From NCBI GenBank assembly GCA_934373235.1, contig CAKROW010000002.1:62001-126000 (forward strand): a stretch of 64,000 bases of DNA. Reading direction: 5' to 3'. Of the stretch, positions 1 to 8,488 are shown piece by piece (position 1 is the first letter of the stretch; each line of letters begins with the position of its first letter). The position numbers were made by a program, and so were the translations under genes. The notes under the pieces are model-generated. The model did not search any database and was not told the origin of the DNA. It saw only the letters and a program-made list of their open reading frames with translations. The stretch is from an uncultured Blautia sp. (GTDB lineage Bacteria; Bacillota; Clostridia; Lachnospirales; Lachnospiraceae).

Positions 1-2
1 AG

Positions 3-2228
3 ACACGTAACGCTATCATCATCAGCCCGCATCCTCGTGCAAAGAAGAGCACCATCGAGGCTGCAAAGGTTGTTCTTGAAGCTGCTGTCGCTGCAGGAGC
101 ACCGGAAGGCATCATCGGATGGATCGATATTCCAAGCCTTGAGCTGACCAACATGGTTATGCAGAATGCTGACCTGATCCTTGCCACAGGCGGTCCCGGA
201 ATGGTTAAGGCTGCTTACTCCTCCGGTAAACCGGCATTAGGCGTAGGCCCCGGAAACACTCCTGTGATCATCGATGACAGTGCAGACATCCGCCTGGCAG
301 TTAACTCCATAATCCATTCCAAGACATTTGACAATGGTATGATCTGTGCTTCCGAGCAGTCTGTAACTGTTCTTGAGAGCATTTACAAAGAAGTAAAAGA
401 AGAGTTCCTTTACAGAGGATGCTACTTCCTTAAGAAAGATGAGCTTGACAAAGTGAGAAAGACCATCCTCATCAACGGTGCACTGAACGCCAAGATCGTA
501 GGCCAGAAGGCTGCTACCATTGCTGAAATGGCCGGTGTTACAGTTCCTGCTGAAACCAAGATCCTTATTGGTGAGGTTGAGTCCGTTGATATCAGCGAGG
601 AATTTGCACATGAGAAGCTTTCCCCTGTACTTGCAATGTACAAGGCCAAAGATTTCGATGATGCCATTGCCAAAGCAGAGCGTCTTGTAGCAGATGGCGG
701 ATATGGACATACATCTTCTCTCTACATCAATGTAGGCGAGACAGAAAAAATGGACAGATTCGAGGCAGCTATGAAGACCTGCCGTATCCTCATCAATACA
801 CCTTCCTCTCAGGGTGGTATCGGTGACCTTTACAACTTCAAACTTGCTCCGTCTCTTACACTTGGCTGCGGTTCCTGGGGTGGAAACTCCGTATCCGAAA
901 ACGTTGGTGTCAAACATCTTCTCAATACTAAAACTGTTGCTGAAAGGAGAGAGAATATGCTCTGGATGAGAACGCCGGAAAAGATTTACTTCAAAAAAGG
1001 CTGTATGCCGGTTGCTCTTGACGAGCTTGGCACTGTTATGCATAAGAAACGCTGCTTCATCGTAACAGACTCCTTCCTTTACAAGAATGGTTACACAAAA
1101 CCGATCGAGGATAAACTGGATGAGATGGGTATCGTACATACATGCTTCTCAGATGTAGCTCCTGACCCGTCCCTTGCTTCTGCAAGAGCTGGTGCAAAAG
1201 CCATGACTGCATTTGAGCCTGACTGCATTATCGCTCTTGGTGGTGGTTCCGCAATGGATGCCGGCAAGATCATGTGGATGCTCTATGAGAATCCGGATGC
1301 AGACTTCTCTGACATGTCTATGGACTTCATGGATATCCGTAAGAGAGTTTATACTTTCCCGAAGATGGGCAAAAAAGCATACTTCGTAGCAATCCCTACA
1401 TCTTCCGGTACAGGTTCTGAGGTTACACCGTTTGCCATCATCACAGATCAGGACACAGGCGTTAAATGGCCTCTGGCTGATTATGAGCTCCTTCCTGATA
1501 TGGCGATCGTAGATACAAACAACATGATGAGTGCACCGAAAGGACTTACCTGTGCTTCCGGTATCGATGTTATGACACATGCTATCGAGGCTTATGTCTC
1601 CATGATGGCTTCTGATTACACAGACGGTCTTGCACTGAAAGCTATCAAGCTGGTATTTGAGTACCTGCCGCGTGCATACAAGAATGGAAACGATGTTGAG
1701 GCAAGAGATCATATGGCTAATGCTTCCTGCATGGCTGGTCTTGCATTTGCAAATGCTTTCCTTGGTGTAAATCACTCCATGGCTCATAAGCTTGGTGCTT
1801 TCCACCATCTGCCACACGGTCTTGCCAACGCAGTTATCCTGACAGACGTTATGCGTTACAATGCTGCTGAAGTTCCTACAAAGATGGGTACATTCCCACA
1901 GTATCAGTATCCGAAAACACTTGCACGTTATGCAGAGATCGGACGTTCTGTAGGTCTTACAGGCAAAGATGACCACGAAGTATTCGAGAAACTTATTGAT
2001 AAACTTGAAGAACTTAAAAAGACTATCGAGATCAAACCTACTATCCGCGACTACGGCGTAGATGAGAAATACTTCCTGGATACTCTGGATGAAATGTCCG
2101 AGCAGGCCTTCAACGACCAGTGTACAGCAGCTAACCCAAGATATCCGCTTGTATCTGAGCTGAAAGAGATTTATCTGAAATGCTACTACGGCAAAGCACC
2201 GGAGAAGGATACAAAAAAGAAGAAATAA
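3..2228 (+). CDS. adhE: Bifunctional acetaldehyde-CoA/alcohol dehydrogenase AdhE, 5' end outside the window
   Basis: The reading frame is open from base 3, so the gene begins upstream and only its 3' part is here. The product converts acetyl-CoA to acetaldehyde and then ethanol using NADH, in cytosolic filaments called spirosomes in known homologues. The visible N-terminal part is the CoA-acylating aldehyde dehydrogenase; its catalytic Cys lies in GMICASEQ (codon at 345-347). A linker near 960 leads to the iron-dependent alcohol dehydrogenase domain, which carries the GGGSAMDAGK nucleotide-binding motif and the metal-ligand histidines in DVMTHAIEA and NHSMAHKLGAFHHLPHG. It ends in a Lys-rich tail. 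A strong bidirectional terminator follows about 60 bases after the stop. Only the length of the missing N-terminus is uncertain. Confidence 0.97.
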   Translation, partial: TRNAIIISPHPRAKKSTIEAAKVVLEAAVAAGAPEGIIGWIDIPSLELTNMVMQNADLILATGGPGMVKAAYSSGKPALGVGPGNTPVIIDDSADIRLAVNSIIHSKTFDNGMICASEQSVTVLESIYKEVKEEFLYRGCYFLKKDELDKVRKTILINGALNAKIVGQKAATIAEMAGVTVPAETKILIGEVESVDISEEFAHEKLSPVLAMYKAKDFDDAIAKAERLVADGGYGHTSSLYINVGETEKMDRFEAAMKTCRILINTPSSQGGIGDLYNFKLAPSLTLGCGSWGGNSVSENVGVKHLLNTKTVAERRENMLWMRTPEKIYFKKGCMPVALDELGTVMHKKRCFIVTDSFLYKNGYTKPIEDKLDEMGIVHTCFSDVAPDPSLASARAGAKAMTAFEPDCIIALGGGSAMDAGKIMWMLYENPDADFSDMSMDFMDIRKRVYTFPKMGKKAYFVAIPTSSGTGSEVTPFAIITDQDTGVKWPLADYELLPDMAIVDTNNMMSAPKGLTCASGIDVMTHAIEAYVSMMASDYTDGLALKAIKLVFEYLPRAYKNGNDVEARDHMANASCMAGLAFANAFLGVNHSMAHKLGAFHHLPHGLANAVILTDVMRYNAAEVPTKMGTFPQYQYPKTLARYAEIGRSVGLTGKDDHEVFEKLIDKLEELKKTIEIKPTIRDYGVDEKYFLDTLDEMSEQAFNDQCTAANPRYPLVSELKEIYLKCYYGKAPEKDTKKKK

Positions 2229-2284
2229 TAACTCCTGATCCATTCATGTGATTGCCTTGCAATCCCCCAATATACCCGTTATAT

Positions 2285-2333
2285 AAAACAGCCACCGGAG
2301 GGTTCACCCGTCCTCCGGTGGCTGTTTTTCTTA
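2285..2333. terminator. Bidirectional intrinsic terminator after adhE
   Basis: A 17-bp perfect stem has arms at 2285-2301 and 2312-2328 with a 10-base loop. T-runs follow on the plus strand and A-runs precede it, so it can stop adhE (plus) and the aminotransferase operon (minus). Confidence 0.9.
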
Positions 2334-2335
2334 TA

Positions 2336-2420
2336 TCGTCTGAATATCCCGCTCTGCTCATAGCCAAGCGGATATTCGCAACTGAAGCAGGGACTGTGCG
2401 ATCCTGCCCAGAGGGATGTT
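2336..2420. repeat. Palindromic intergenic repeat, degenerate copy of the 46.25-46.41 kb element
   Basis: GAATATC and CGCT pair with AGCG and GATATTC around one bulged base. The block CAAGCGGATATTCGCAA (2365-2381) recurs exactly at 46251-46267. The adjacent TTCGCAACTGAAGCAGGGACT recurs with one substitution and one indel near 46374. GTGCGATCCTGCCC at 2396-2409 is a second shared block, also found at 6301 and 15308. Confidence 0.7.
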
Positions 2421-2442
2421 TATTCTCTTTCAGACAGATTTT

Positions 2443-3636
2443 TTATTTATCCAGTCCAAACTCCGCTGCCAGTTTCTTAAACTCTGGCAGTGAATTTACG
2501 ATAGTATCATAGGATACACAGTATGCAAGTCTTACATATCCGGGGCATGCAAAGGAACTTCCTGGTACCATAAGAATATTATATTTCTTACCTGCCTCGC
2601 AAAAAGCCTTCTCATCCGGAACCGGAGATTTCACAAAGAGGTAAAAAGCTCCCTGTGGCTTGATGCACTCAAATCCGCACTCTTTCAGTCCGTTGTAAAG
2701 GGCCTGGCGGTTTTTGTCGTAAGCCGCAACATCTGTTTTGGCATCCACACATTTTGCAACTACTTTCTGGATCAGAGACGGCGCATTGACACATCCAAGT
2801 GTACGGTTCGCAATCGTTGCCGCTGTGATCAGCTCCTCGCTTCCATCTGCCTCATCCGGGATCACCAGATATCCGATACGCTCTCCGGGAAGGGAAAGAG
2901 ATTTGCTGTAGGAATATCCAACTACTGTATTATCATAGTATTTGGTCAGATAAGGAACTTCCACACCATCGTAAGCCAGCTCACGGTATGGCTCATCGGA
3001 GATCAGATAGATCACAGTTCCGTACTCTTTCTGTTTCGCTTCCAGAATTGCAGAAAGTTTTTTGATCGTTTCTTCTGAATATACAACTCCAGTAGGGTTG
3101 TGAGGTGTATTTACAATAACTGCTTTCGTCTTTGGTGTGATCTTCTTCTCAAACTCCGCAAGATTCGGCTGGAAAGTTGTTGTATCCGGAGAAATCTCCA
3201 CAAGGACTCCGTCATAATTTCGCACATATGCACCGTACTCCAGGAAATATGGCGCAAAAACGATCACCTCTTCTCCTGGATTCAGAATCGTTTTCAGGAT
3301 CACATTCAGACCACTTGCCGCACCAACTGTCATGATCAGGTTTTTAGCGGAAAATCCGGTATCAAAACGTCTGTTAAGAGATTCTGCGATTGTCTGGCGT
3401 ACATCCTCAAAACCGGCATTGCTCATATATCCGTGAAGAACTGTAGGCTCTACCTCATTGGCAAGCTCGATGATAGCCTGACGTACACTGTCCGGAGCCG
3501 GAACACTTGGGTTTCCAAGGCTGAAATCAAAAACTTTATCTGCACCGTATTTTGCACGGAGACGGTTGCCCTCCTCAAACATCATACGGATGGCAGAATT
3601 ATTCTTTACATATGGTTTCATTTTTTCTGATATCAT
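2443..3636 (-). CDS. Pyridoxal-phosphate aminotransferase, class I/II
   Basis: A 397-residue fold-type I aminotransferase of the AspC/AraT-like COG0436 type, which moves an amino group between an amino acid and a 2-oxo acid in the cytosol. Visible features are the N-terminal DFSLGNPSVPAP substrate-loop segment, NTPHNPTGVVY, the SDEPYRELAY segment and SYSKSLSLPGERIGY, whose first Lys should bind PLP. It starts 13 bases after iorB, so it is the last gene of the iorA-iorB operon. That context suggests it supplies aryl- or other 2-oxo acids to the oxidoreductase. Its substrate cannot be read from sequence; aspartate, aromatic or branched-chain amino acids are all possible. A shared terminator lies downstream at 2285-2333. 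Confidence 0.92.
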   Translation of the reverse strand: MISEKMKPYVKNNSAIRMMFEEGNRLRAKYGADKVFDFSLGNPSVPAPDSVRQAIIELANEVEPTVLHGYMSNAGFEDVRQTIAESLNRRFDTGFSAKNLIMTVGAASGLNVILKTILNPGEEVIVFAPYFLEYGAYVRNYDGVLVEISPDTTTFQPNLAEFEKKITPKTKAVIVNTPHNPTGVVYSEETIKKLSAILEAKQKEYGTVIYLISDEPYRELAYDGVEVPYLTKYYDNTVVGYSYSKSLSLPGERIGYLVIPDEADGSEELITAATIANRTLGCVNAPSLIQKVVAKCVDAKTDVAAYDKNRQALYNGLKECGFECIKPQGAFYLFVKSPVPDEKAFCEAGKKYNILMVPGSSFACPGYVRLAYCVSYDTIVNSLPEFKKLAAEFGLDK

Positions 3637-3649
3637 TTTGTTCTCTCCT

Positions 3650-4222
3650 TTATGCTACCGCATCCATTCCCACTTTGAGAGCTTTTTTGTTGAGTTCAAG
3701 GAACTGCGGTTTGATATTGGCCTGAAGAATCTCCTCCCAGTTGATATGCTCAAGTCCCATGGATTTGATAATTGTTCCCAGAAGGATCATGTTGGCAGCT
3801 TTCTCATTTCCCAGCTCACCTGCAAGACGGGTCGCATCCACAACCTTTGCTCTGGCATGTTTTTCAATCTCCTCAAGTACATCATCCGGATAATCCTCTT
3901 CTCCGGTGATAACAGACATGGAAGGGATCTCTTCGTTATTGATAACAAGAACTCCATCCTCTTTCAGATAATCCAGGGCACGGAGAGCTTCCATTTTTTC
4001 AAAGGATACTACAATATCAGCCTTACCCTTCTCAATGACCGGAGACATAACCTTCTCACCGTAACGTACCTGGGATGAAACACTTCCACCACGCTGAGAC
4101 ATTCCGTGGATCTCACTCATTTTTACATCATAGCCTGCTTCCATGAGGCCGTTTGTCAGAATCTTGCTGGCGAGGATGGTTCCCTGACCGCCCACACCTA
4201 CTAGTAAAATGCTTTTTGTCAT
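3650..4222 (-). CDS. iorB: Indolepyruvate:ferredoxin oxidoreductase, beta (gamma-type) subunit
   Basis: At 190 residues this matches the usual IorB length. The N-terminal GVGGQGTILASKIL motif and the SEIHGMSQRGGSV segment are typical of the gamma-domain subunit of 2-oxoacid:ferredoxin oxidoreductases. With IorA it oxidatively decarboxylates aryl-pyruvates to aryl-acetyl-CoA, passing electrons to ferredoxin. It starts four bases after the iorA stop, so the two are translationally coupled. The aminotransferase gene follows directly. Confidence 0.94.
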   Translation of the reverse strand: MTKSILLVGVGGQGTILASKILTNGLMEAGYDVKMSEIHGMSQRGGSVSSQVRYGEKVMSPVIEKGKADIVVSFEKMEALRALDYLKEDGVLVINNEEIPSMSVITGEEDYPDDVLEEIEKHARAKVVDATRLAGELGNEKAANMILLGTIIKSMGLEHINWEEILQANIKPQFLELNKKALKVGMDAVA

Positions 4223-4226
4223 GGTA

Positions 4227-6002
4227 TTAATCCTCCTTTACAATGGCAGCCTTCGGGCATACCTGTGTGCAGACATCACAGCCCACGCACTGTGCATGGC
4301 TGATACTTACCTTCTTTTCTTTCTTGTCAAAAGAAAGCGCCGGACAGCCGGTTCTTAAGCACGCCTTGCAGCCTACACATTTTTCAGCGTCTACTTTGTT
4401 CTTTGTATTGAAAAGTTCTGTGAACTCTTCTTTGTCTTCCTTGGAGAATTTCTTAAGTACACATGGCCAGCGTGTGATGATCACAGACGGCTCATCAAGT
4501 GCCAGGCATTTGTCCAGTGTTGCGTCTACCTCGTCAAGCTGGTTCGGATTGATCACATATACATGTTTCACGCCGATAGCTCTGACAACATTCTCAATAC
4601 TGATAAGAGTTGTCTCCTCGCCCTTGGCTGTGTATCCGGTTCCGGGATTATTCTGGTGTCCTGTCATACCTGTGATACGGTTATCCAGAATAATATTAAC
4701 TGTATTACTCTTGTTGTATACTGTATTGATCAGGGAGTTGATACCTGTATGGAAAAATGTGGAATCACCAAGAACGGTCACAACTCTGCGGCTCAGTCCC
4801 TCTGCCTTAAATGCCTTCTGTGCACCATGGCCAAGGCTGAAGCTTGCGCCCATACATACAGTGGAATCCATTGCACTGTACGGCTTGCCTGCCGCCAGTG
4901 TGTAACAGCCGATATCACCGCTGATCATAATATCCTTGCGTTTGCCAAGACGATAGAAAAGGCCTCTGTGCGGGCAGCCTGCACAGAATGTAGGCGCACG
5001 GCCGATCAGTTTGCTTCTGTCAAAGTCCATAACCTTGTTAGGTTTGCCTGTAATGCACTGACGGATCACATCCGGAGTCATCTCTCCTGTATACGGGAAG
5101 AGATCCTTTCCAGTACACTCGCAGCCCTGTTGTTTTACAAATTCCTCAATATAAGGATCATTCTCCTCCAGAACATAGACCTTGTCTACTTTGGAGCAGA
5201 AGTCTCTGATCAGGTTTGCAGGAAGCGGATTGGTAAATCCAAGCTTCAGGTAAGAAGCATCCTCTCCGAAAACTTCCTTTGCATAGTAATAGCAGATACC
5301 GGAAGCGATCACACCTACTTTGGTATCGCCCATCTCCACTCTGTTAAAAGGTGTTGTCTCACTGTATGCTCTCAGTTTGTCAAGACGTTCCTCCAGGCTT
5401 ACGCGAAGTTTACGGGCAATAGCCGGAAGACAGACATATTTGGCAGGATTTTTCTTCCATTCCTTCGGTGCTACATCTGTTCTCTCAGACAGCTCTACAA
5501 TAGACTTGGAATGGCATACACGTGTTGTCATGCGAATGATAAAAGGTGTGTCAAATTTCTCACCCAGCTCATACGCAGCTTTCACCATATCAATGCACTC
5601 CTGGCTGTCTGATGGCTCAAGCATGGCAATCTTGGCTGCTTTTGCATAATTTCTGTTATCCTGCTCATTTTGTGAGGAGAACATTCCTGGCTCATCTGCA
5701 GTTACGATCACATTTCCGCCGTTAACACCCATATATGCCCACGTAAACATAGGGTCTGCTGCCACATTCATTCCAACATGTTTCATGGATACCATGCTGC
5801 GAAGTCCTGCAACAGATGCTCCGATCGCTGACTCCATAGCAACCTTCTCATTAGGTGCCCACTCAGCGTAGATTTCTTCATATGTAGCCAGATTCTCCAG
5901 GATCTCTGTACTTGGTGTTCCCGGATATGCAGATGCGTAAGATACGCCTGCCTCATAGGCTCCCCTGGCGATAGCCTCATCGCCGGTCATTAATTTCCTC
6001 AT
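4227..6002 (-). CDS. iorA: Indolepyruvate:ferredoxin oxidoreductase, alpha subunit
   Basis: A 591-residue TPP enzyme with fused ferredoxin domain, cytosolic. In order it has the pyrimidine-binding domain (PGTPSTEILE near residue 30), the CAGCPHRG segment, the TPP-binding GDS...N region, and two C-terminal 4Fe-4S motifs, CVGCKACLRTGCP and CVGCDVCTQVCP. All cluster cysteines are present. The start is fixed by a perfect AGGAGG eight bases upstream. It leads the operon iorA-iorB-aminotransferase and is preceded by a clear promoter. In peptide- and amino-acid-fermenting anaerobes this enzyme yields reduced ferredoxin and acyl-CoA from aromatic amino acids after transamination. Confidence 0.95.
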   Translation of the reverse strand: MRKLMTGDEAIARGAYEAGVSYASAYPGTPSTEILENLATYEEIYAEWAPNEKVAMESAIGASVAGLRSMVSMKHVGMNVAADPMFTWAYMGVNGGNVIVTADEPGMFSSQNEQDNRNYAKAAKIAMLEPSDSQECIDMVKAAYELGEKFDTPFIIRMTTRVCHSKSIVELSERTDVAPKEWKKNPAKYVCLPAIARKLRVSLEERLDKLRAYSETTPFNRVEMGDTKVGVIASGICYYYAKEVFGEDASYLKLGFTNPLPANLIRDFCSKVDKVYVLEENDPYIEEFVKQQGCECTGKDLFPYTGEMTPDVIRQCITGKPNKVMDFDRSKLIGRAPTFCAGCPHRGLFYRLGKRKDIMISGDIGCYTLAAGKPYSAMDSTVCMGASFSLGHGAQKAFKAEGLSRRVVTVLGDSTFFHTGINSLINTVYNKSNTVNIILDNRITGMTGHQNNPGTGYTAKGEETTLISIENVVRAIGVKHVYVINPNQLDEVDATLDKCLALDEPSVIITRWPCVLKKFSKEDKEEFTELFNTKNKVDAEKCVGCKACLRTGCPALSFDKKEKKVSISHAQCVGCDVCTQVCPKAAIVKED

Positions 6003-6086
6003 AGGTTACCTCCTACCTGTTTTTACTCATCAAATAGCACATATAACTATATATATTTTTTATAATTACTGGCAATCTTAACTATA

Positions 6087-6116
6087 ATTGTAACCCCTAC
6101 AGGCTTCAGATGTCAA
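6087..6116 (-). promoter_or_regulatory. Sigma-A type promoter of iorAB operon
   Basis: On the minus strand TTGACA (6111-6116) is followed after 18 bases by TACAAT (6087-6092). The transcript would have a leader of about 75 bases before the iorA start. No terminator or riboswitch fold was recognised in that leader. Confidence 0.75.
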
Positions 6117-6119
6117 CGC

Positions 6120-6345
6120 ATTATTTCTTTAAAGTGTGCAAGCATATAGCCTGACACAAATATATCCGTAAAAATCTTTTTTTGCAGGATCCTCTGCCTG
6201 CGTCGGATCCCGCATATTTCCATAATTAAAAAAGAATCCTGCTTGCAGGATTCTCCGCCTGCGGCGGGTCGCTTCAGCGACATAATTCCTCTCCGACGCA
6301 GTGCGATCCTGCCCGGAGGGCTTTTTTATGTCATTGGAACATTAC
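6120..6345. repeat. Intergenic cluster of short inverted repeats
   Basis: This gene-free stretch between iorA and ntpD holds a perfect 20-base palindrome, GAATCCTGCTTGCAGGATTC (6234-6253). A small GTCGC-TTCA-GCGAC hairpin lies near 6269. Two related blocks, GCAGGATCCTCTGCCTGCG (from 6184) and GCAGGATTCTCCGCCTGCG (from 6245), lie about 61 bases apart. GCAGTGCGATCCTGCCC at 6298-6314 recurs at 15305. No gene is supported here. Confidence 0.6.
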
Positions 6346-6365
6346 GGAGTAATTTCCTATGACAA

Positions 6366-6416
6366 TAAAAAGGCTTCTGTACCACCTGTAATTCCGGCCG
6401 TACAGAAACCATTTTT
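6366..6416 (-). terminator. Intrinsic terminator of the V-ATPase operon
   Basis: An 11-pair stem (arms 6372-6382 and 6400-6410, one G-T pair) is followed on the minus strand by TTTTT. It lies 12 bases past the ntpD stop. Confidence 0.88.
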
Positions 6417-6427
6417 AATTATCTTCT

Positions 6428-7099
6428 CTATTTTCCCTCAGCCATCTTTTCTTTGTAGTGATGTGCCTCATCAAGCATCATGTCCTTCACCTTCATAAGC
6501 CTGATCTGGGTACTTCTCTCATTCTCATCAAGCTTCATGGTGATATACTTGATATTTGCCTGCGCCTCCGGTATGATCACATGTTCCAGGGCATTTACAC
6601 GCCGTCTGGTCTTCTCGATCTCTGACGCCATAAGCTGGCAGGCCTTCTCCGTCTCTGCAAGGCGGAGCATATCCGGCAGGACATCTGCCAGAGATTTGAC
6701 AGCTCCGTCCAGATCACTGGATGTAAAAGCAAATCCGTAGGAATAGATATCATTGGCATCCGGGGTTCTTGTCTTATACTCAAAAACAGGAATATCAACA
6801 CTCATAACATTCTTTTTGCCGGTCTCCAGGTATACCTCCTGCTTCGGTGCCATAAGTGCCGTATTCAGCGTTTCCTCGGACATTCCCGCTTTTGCTATGA
6901 CAAAGTTTGTGTTGGCGCTTCGTATTCCCGCCTCCACCTTTTTGCGCAGCTCCATGTTTTCTCTTACAAGGTCAAGGAACTGGCGCATAAGTTCATCCCG
7001 CTTATCCTTCAGAAGCTTATGTCCGCGCACGGCTGTGACCAGCTTCTTTTTCTGCTTTGTAAGCTCCATACGGGTAGGATTTACCTGTGTTGATGCCAC
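6428..7099 (-). CDS. ntpD: V-type ATPase subunit D (central stalk)
   Basis: A 223-residue protein matching the V/A-ATPase D family. It starts with the conserved NPTRMELTKQKKKL segment. It should form the long antiparallel coiled coil of the rotor shaft, with helices at the N-terminal third and at about residues 140-215. It couples rotation of the A3B3 head to the membrane ring. It is the last gene of the V-ATPase operon and is followed by a terminator. Confidence 0.95.
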   Translation of the reverse strand: MASTQVNPTRMELTKQKKKLVTAVRGHKLLKDKRDELMRQFLDLVRENMELRKKVEAGIRSANTNFVIAKAGMSEETLNTALMAPKQEVYLETGKKNVMSVDIPVFEYKTRTPDANDIYSYGFAFTSSDLDGAVKSLADVLPDMLRLAETEKACQLMASEIEKTRRRVNALEHVIIPEAQANIKYITMKLDENERSTQIRLMKVKDMMLDEAHHYKEKMAEGK

Positions 7100-7113
7100 A
7101 AATCATCCCCCCT

Positions 7114-8487
7114 TTATGCTTTGCCGTAATACTGGTCAAGGAATTTATCATCAATTCGTTTCAGCTCACTTCTCGGAAGGATGGACAGAAGCTTCCAGCC
7201 GATGGCAAGGGTTTCCTCAATATCACGGTTGGCCTGATACCCCTGGGAAACATATTCCTTCTCAAAGGCATCTGCAAATTTTGCATAGATCAGGTCAATA
7301 TCGGAAAGTGCCGCCTCACCGAGAATAGTCATCAGCTCCTTGGCCTCTTTACCACGGGCATATGCAGCAAACAACTGGTTCATTGTGTTGGCATGATCTG
7401 CTCTTGTTTTGCCCTCACCGATACCTTTATCTTTCAGTCGTGACAGAGACGGAAGAACATCAATAGGCGGCGTGATACCTTTACGATAAAGCTCACGGCT
7501 TAAGATGATCTGTCCCTCTGTGATATAACCGGTAAGGTCAGGGATCGGATGAGTCTTGTCATCCTCGGGCATGGTCAGGATCGGGATCATGGTGATACTT
7601 CCTGTTTTGCCCTTCTGACGGCCTGCACGCTCATAAAGGGAAGCAAGATCTGTGTACATGTATCCCGGATATCCACGGCGGCCCGGAACCTCTTTACGGG
7701 CTGCCGATACCTCGCGGAGGGCATCCGCATAGTTTGTGATATCTGTAAGGATCACCAGCACGTGCATATCCTTTTCAAACGCAAGATATTCAGCCGCTGT
7801 CAGAGCCATTCGCGGTGTGGCAATACGCTCTACAGCCGGATCATTTGCCAGATTTACAAACAGGACAGTACGATCGATCGCTCCTGTTTCACGGAAGCTT
7901 TCAACAAAGAAGTTGGACTCCTCAAAAGTAATACCCATAGCAGCAAATACAACTGCAAACTGTTCATCCTTTCCACGTACCTTCGCCTGTCTCGCAATCT
8001 GTGCCGCAAGCTGTGCATGTGGAAGTCCGGATGCGGAAAAGATGGGAAGCTTCTGTCCTCGTACCAGTGTATTCAGTCCGTCAATAGCGGAAACTCCTGT
8101 CTGGATAAATTCCTCCGGATAACTTCTGGCTGCAGGATTCATAGGAAGTCCGTTGATGTCTCTTCTCTCCTCAGGAAGGATCTCCGGTCCGTCATCAATA
8201 GGACGGCCAAGTCCGTCAAAAACCCTGCCAAGCATATCTCCGGATACGCCAAGCTCCATACTTCTTCCCAGAAAACGTACCTTGCTGTTGGAAAGGTTGA
8301 TACCCGTGGAACTTTCAAAAAGCTGTACCAGTGCATTACTTCCGTCAATCTCAAGTACACGGCACCGTCTTGTCTCCCCATCTGCAAGCTCGATCTCGCC
8401 AAGTTCGTCAAAGGCTACATCCTCTACGCCACGTACCAGCATCAGAGGACCGGCAACCTCCTGTATGGTTCTGTATTCTTTTGGCAT
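7114..8487 (-). CDS. ntpB: V-type ATPase subunit B (non-catalytic head subunit)
   Basis: The start is set at ATG 8487, giving 457 residues. It has an AAAGGAGGG ribosome-binding site that overlaps the end of ntpA, and only one base separates the ntpA stop from this start. An upstream in-frame extension to 8532 would lie inside ntpA and has no support. The protein begins [15 protein letters not shown], typical of B subunits. It carries the [17 protein letters not shown] region that replaces a true Walker A motif and the family segment [13 protein letters not shown]. It alternates with subunit A in the hexameric head on the cytosolic side. Confidence 0.96.
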   Translation of the reverse strand: MPKEYRTIQEVAGPLMLVRGVEDVAFDELGEIELADGETRRCRVLEIDGSNALVQLFESSTGINLSNSKVRFLGRSMELGVSGDMLGRVFDGLGRPIDDGPEILPEERRDINGLPMNPAARSYPEEFIQTGVSAIDGLNTLVRGQKLPIFSASGLPHAQLAAQIARQAKVRGKDEQFAVVFAAMGITFEESNFFVESFRETGAIDRTVLFVNLANDPAVERIATPRMALTAAEYLAFEKDMHVLVILTDITNYADALREVSAARKEVPGRRGYPGYMYTDLASLYERAGRQKGKTGSITMIPILTMPEDDKTHPIPDLTGYITEGQIILSRELYRKGITPPIDVLPSLSRLKDKGIGEGKTRADHANTMNQLFAAYARGKEAKELMTILGEAALSDIDLIYAKFADAFEKEYVSQGYQANRDIEETLAIGWKLLSILPRSELKRIDDKFLDQYYGKA

Positions 8488-8488
8488 T

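Noticed and set aside
1149..2243. 364-codon minus-strand frame inside adhE
   Set aside because: It lies opposite a clear AdhE coding frame, is Cys/His-rich with no recognisable domain and has no ribosome-binding site. It is a shadow of biased codon use.
6301..6498. 65-codon plus-strand frame near the V-ATPase terminator
   Set aside because: It runs through a repeat, a terminator hairpin and the end of ntpD; no ribosome-binding site.
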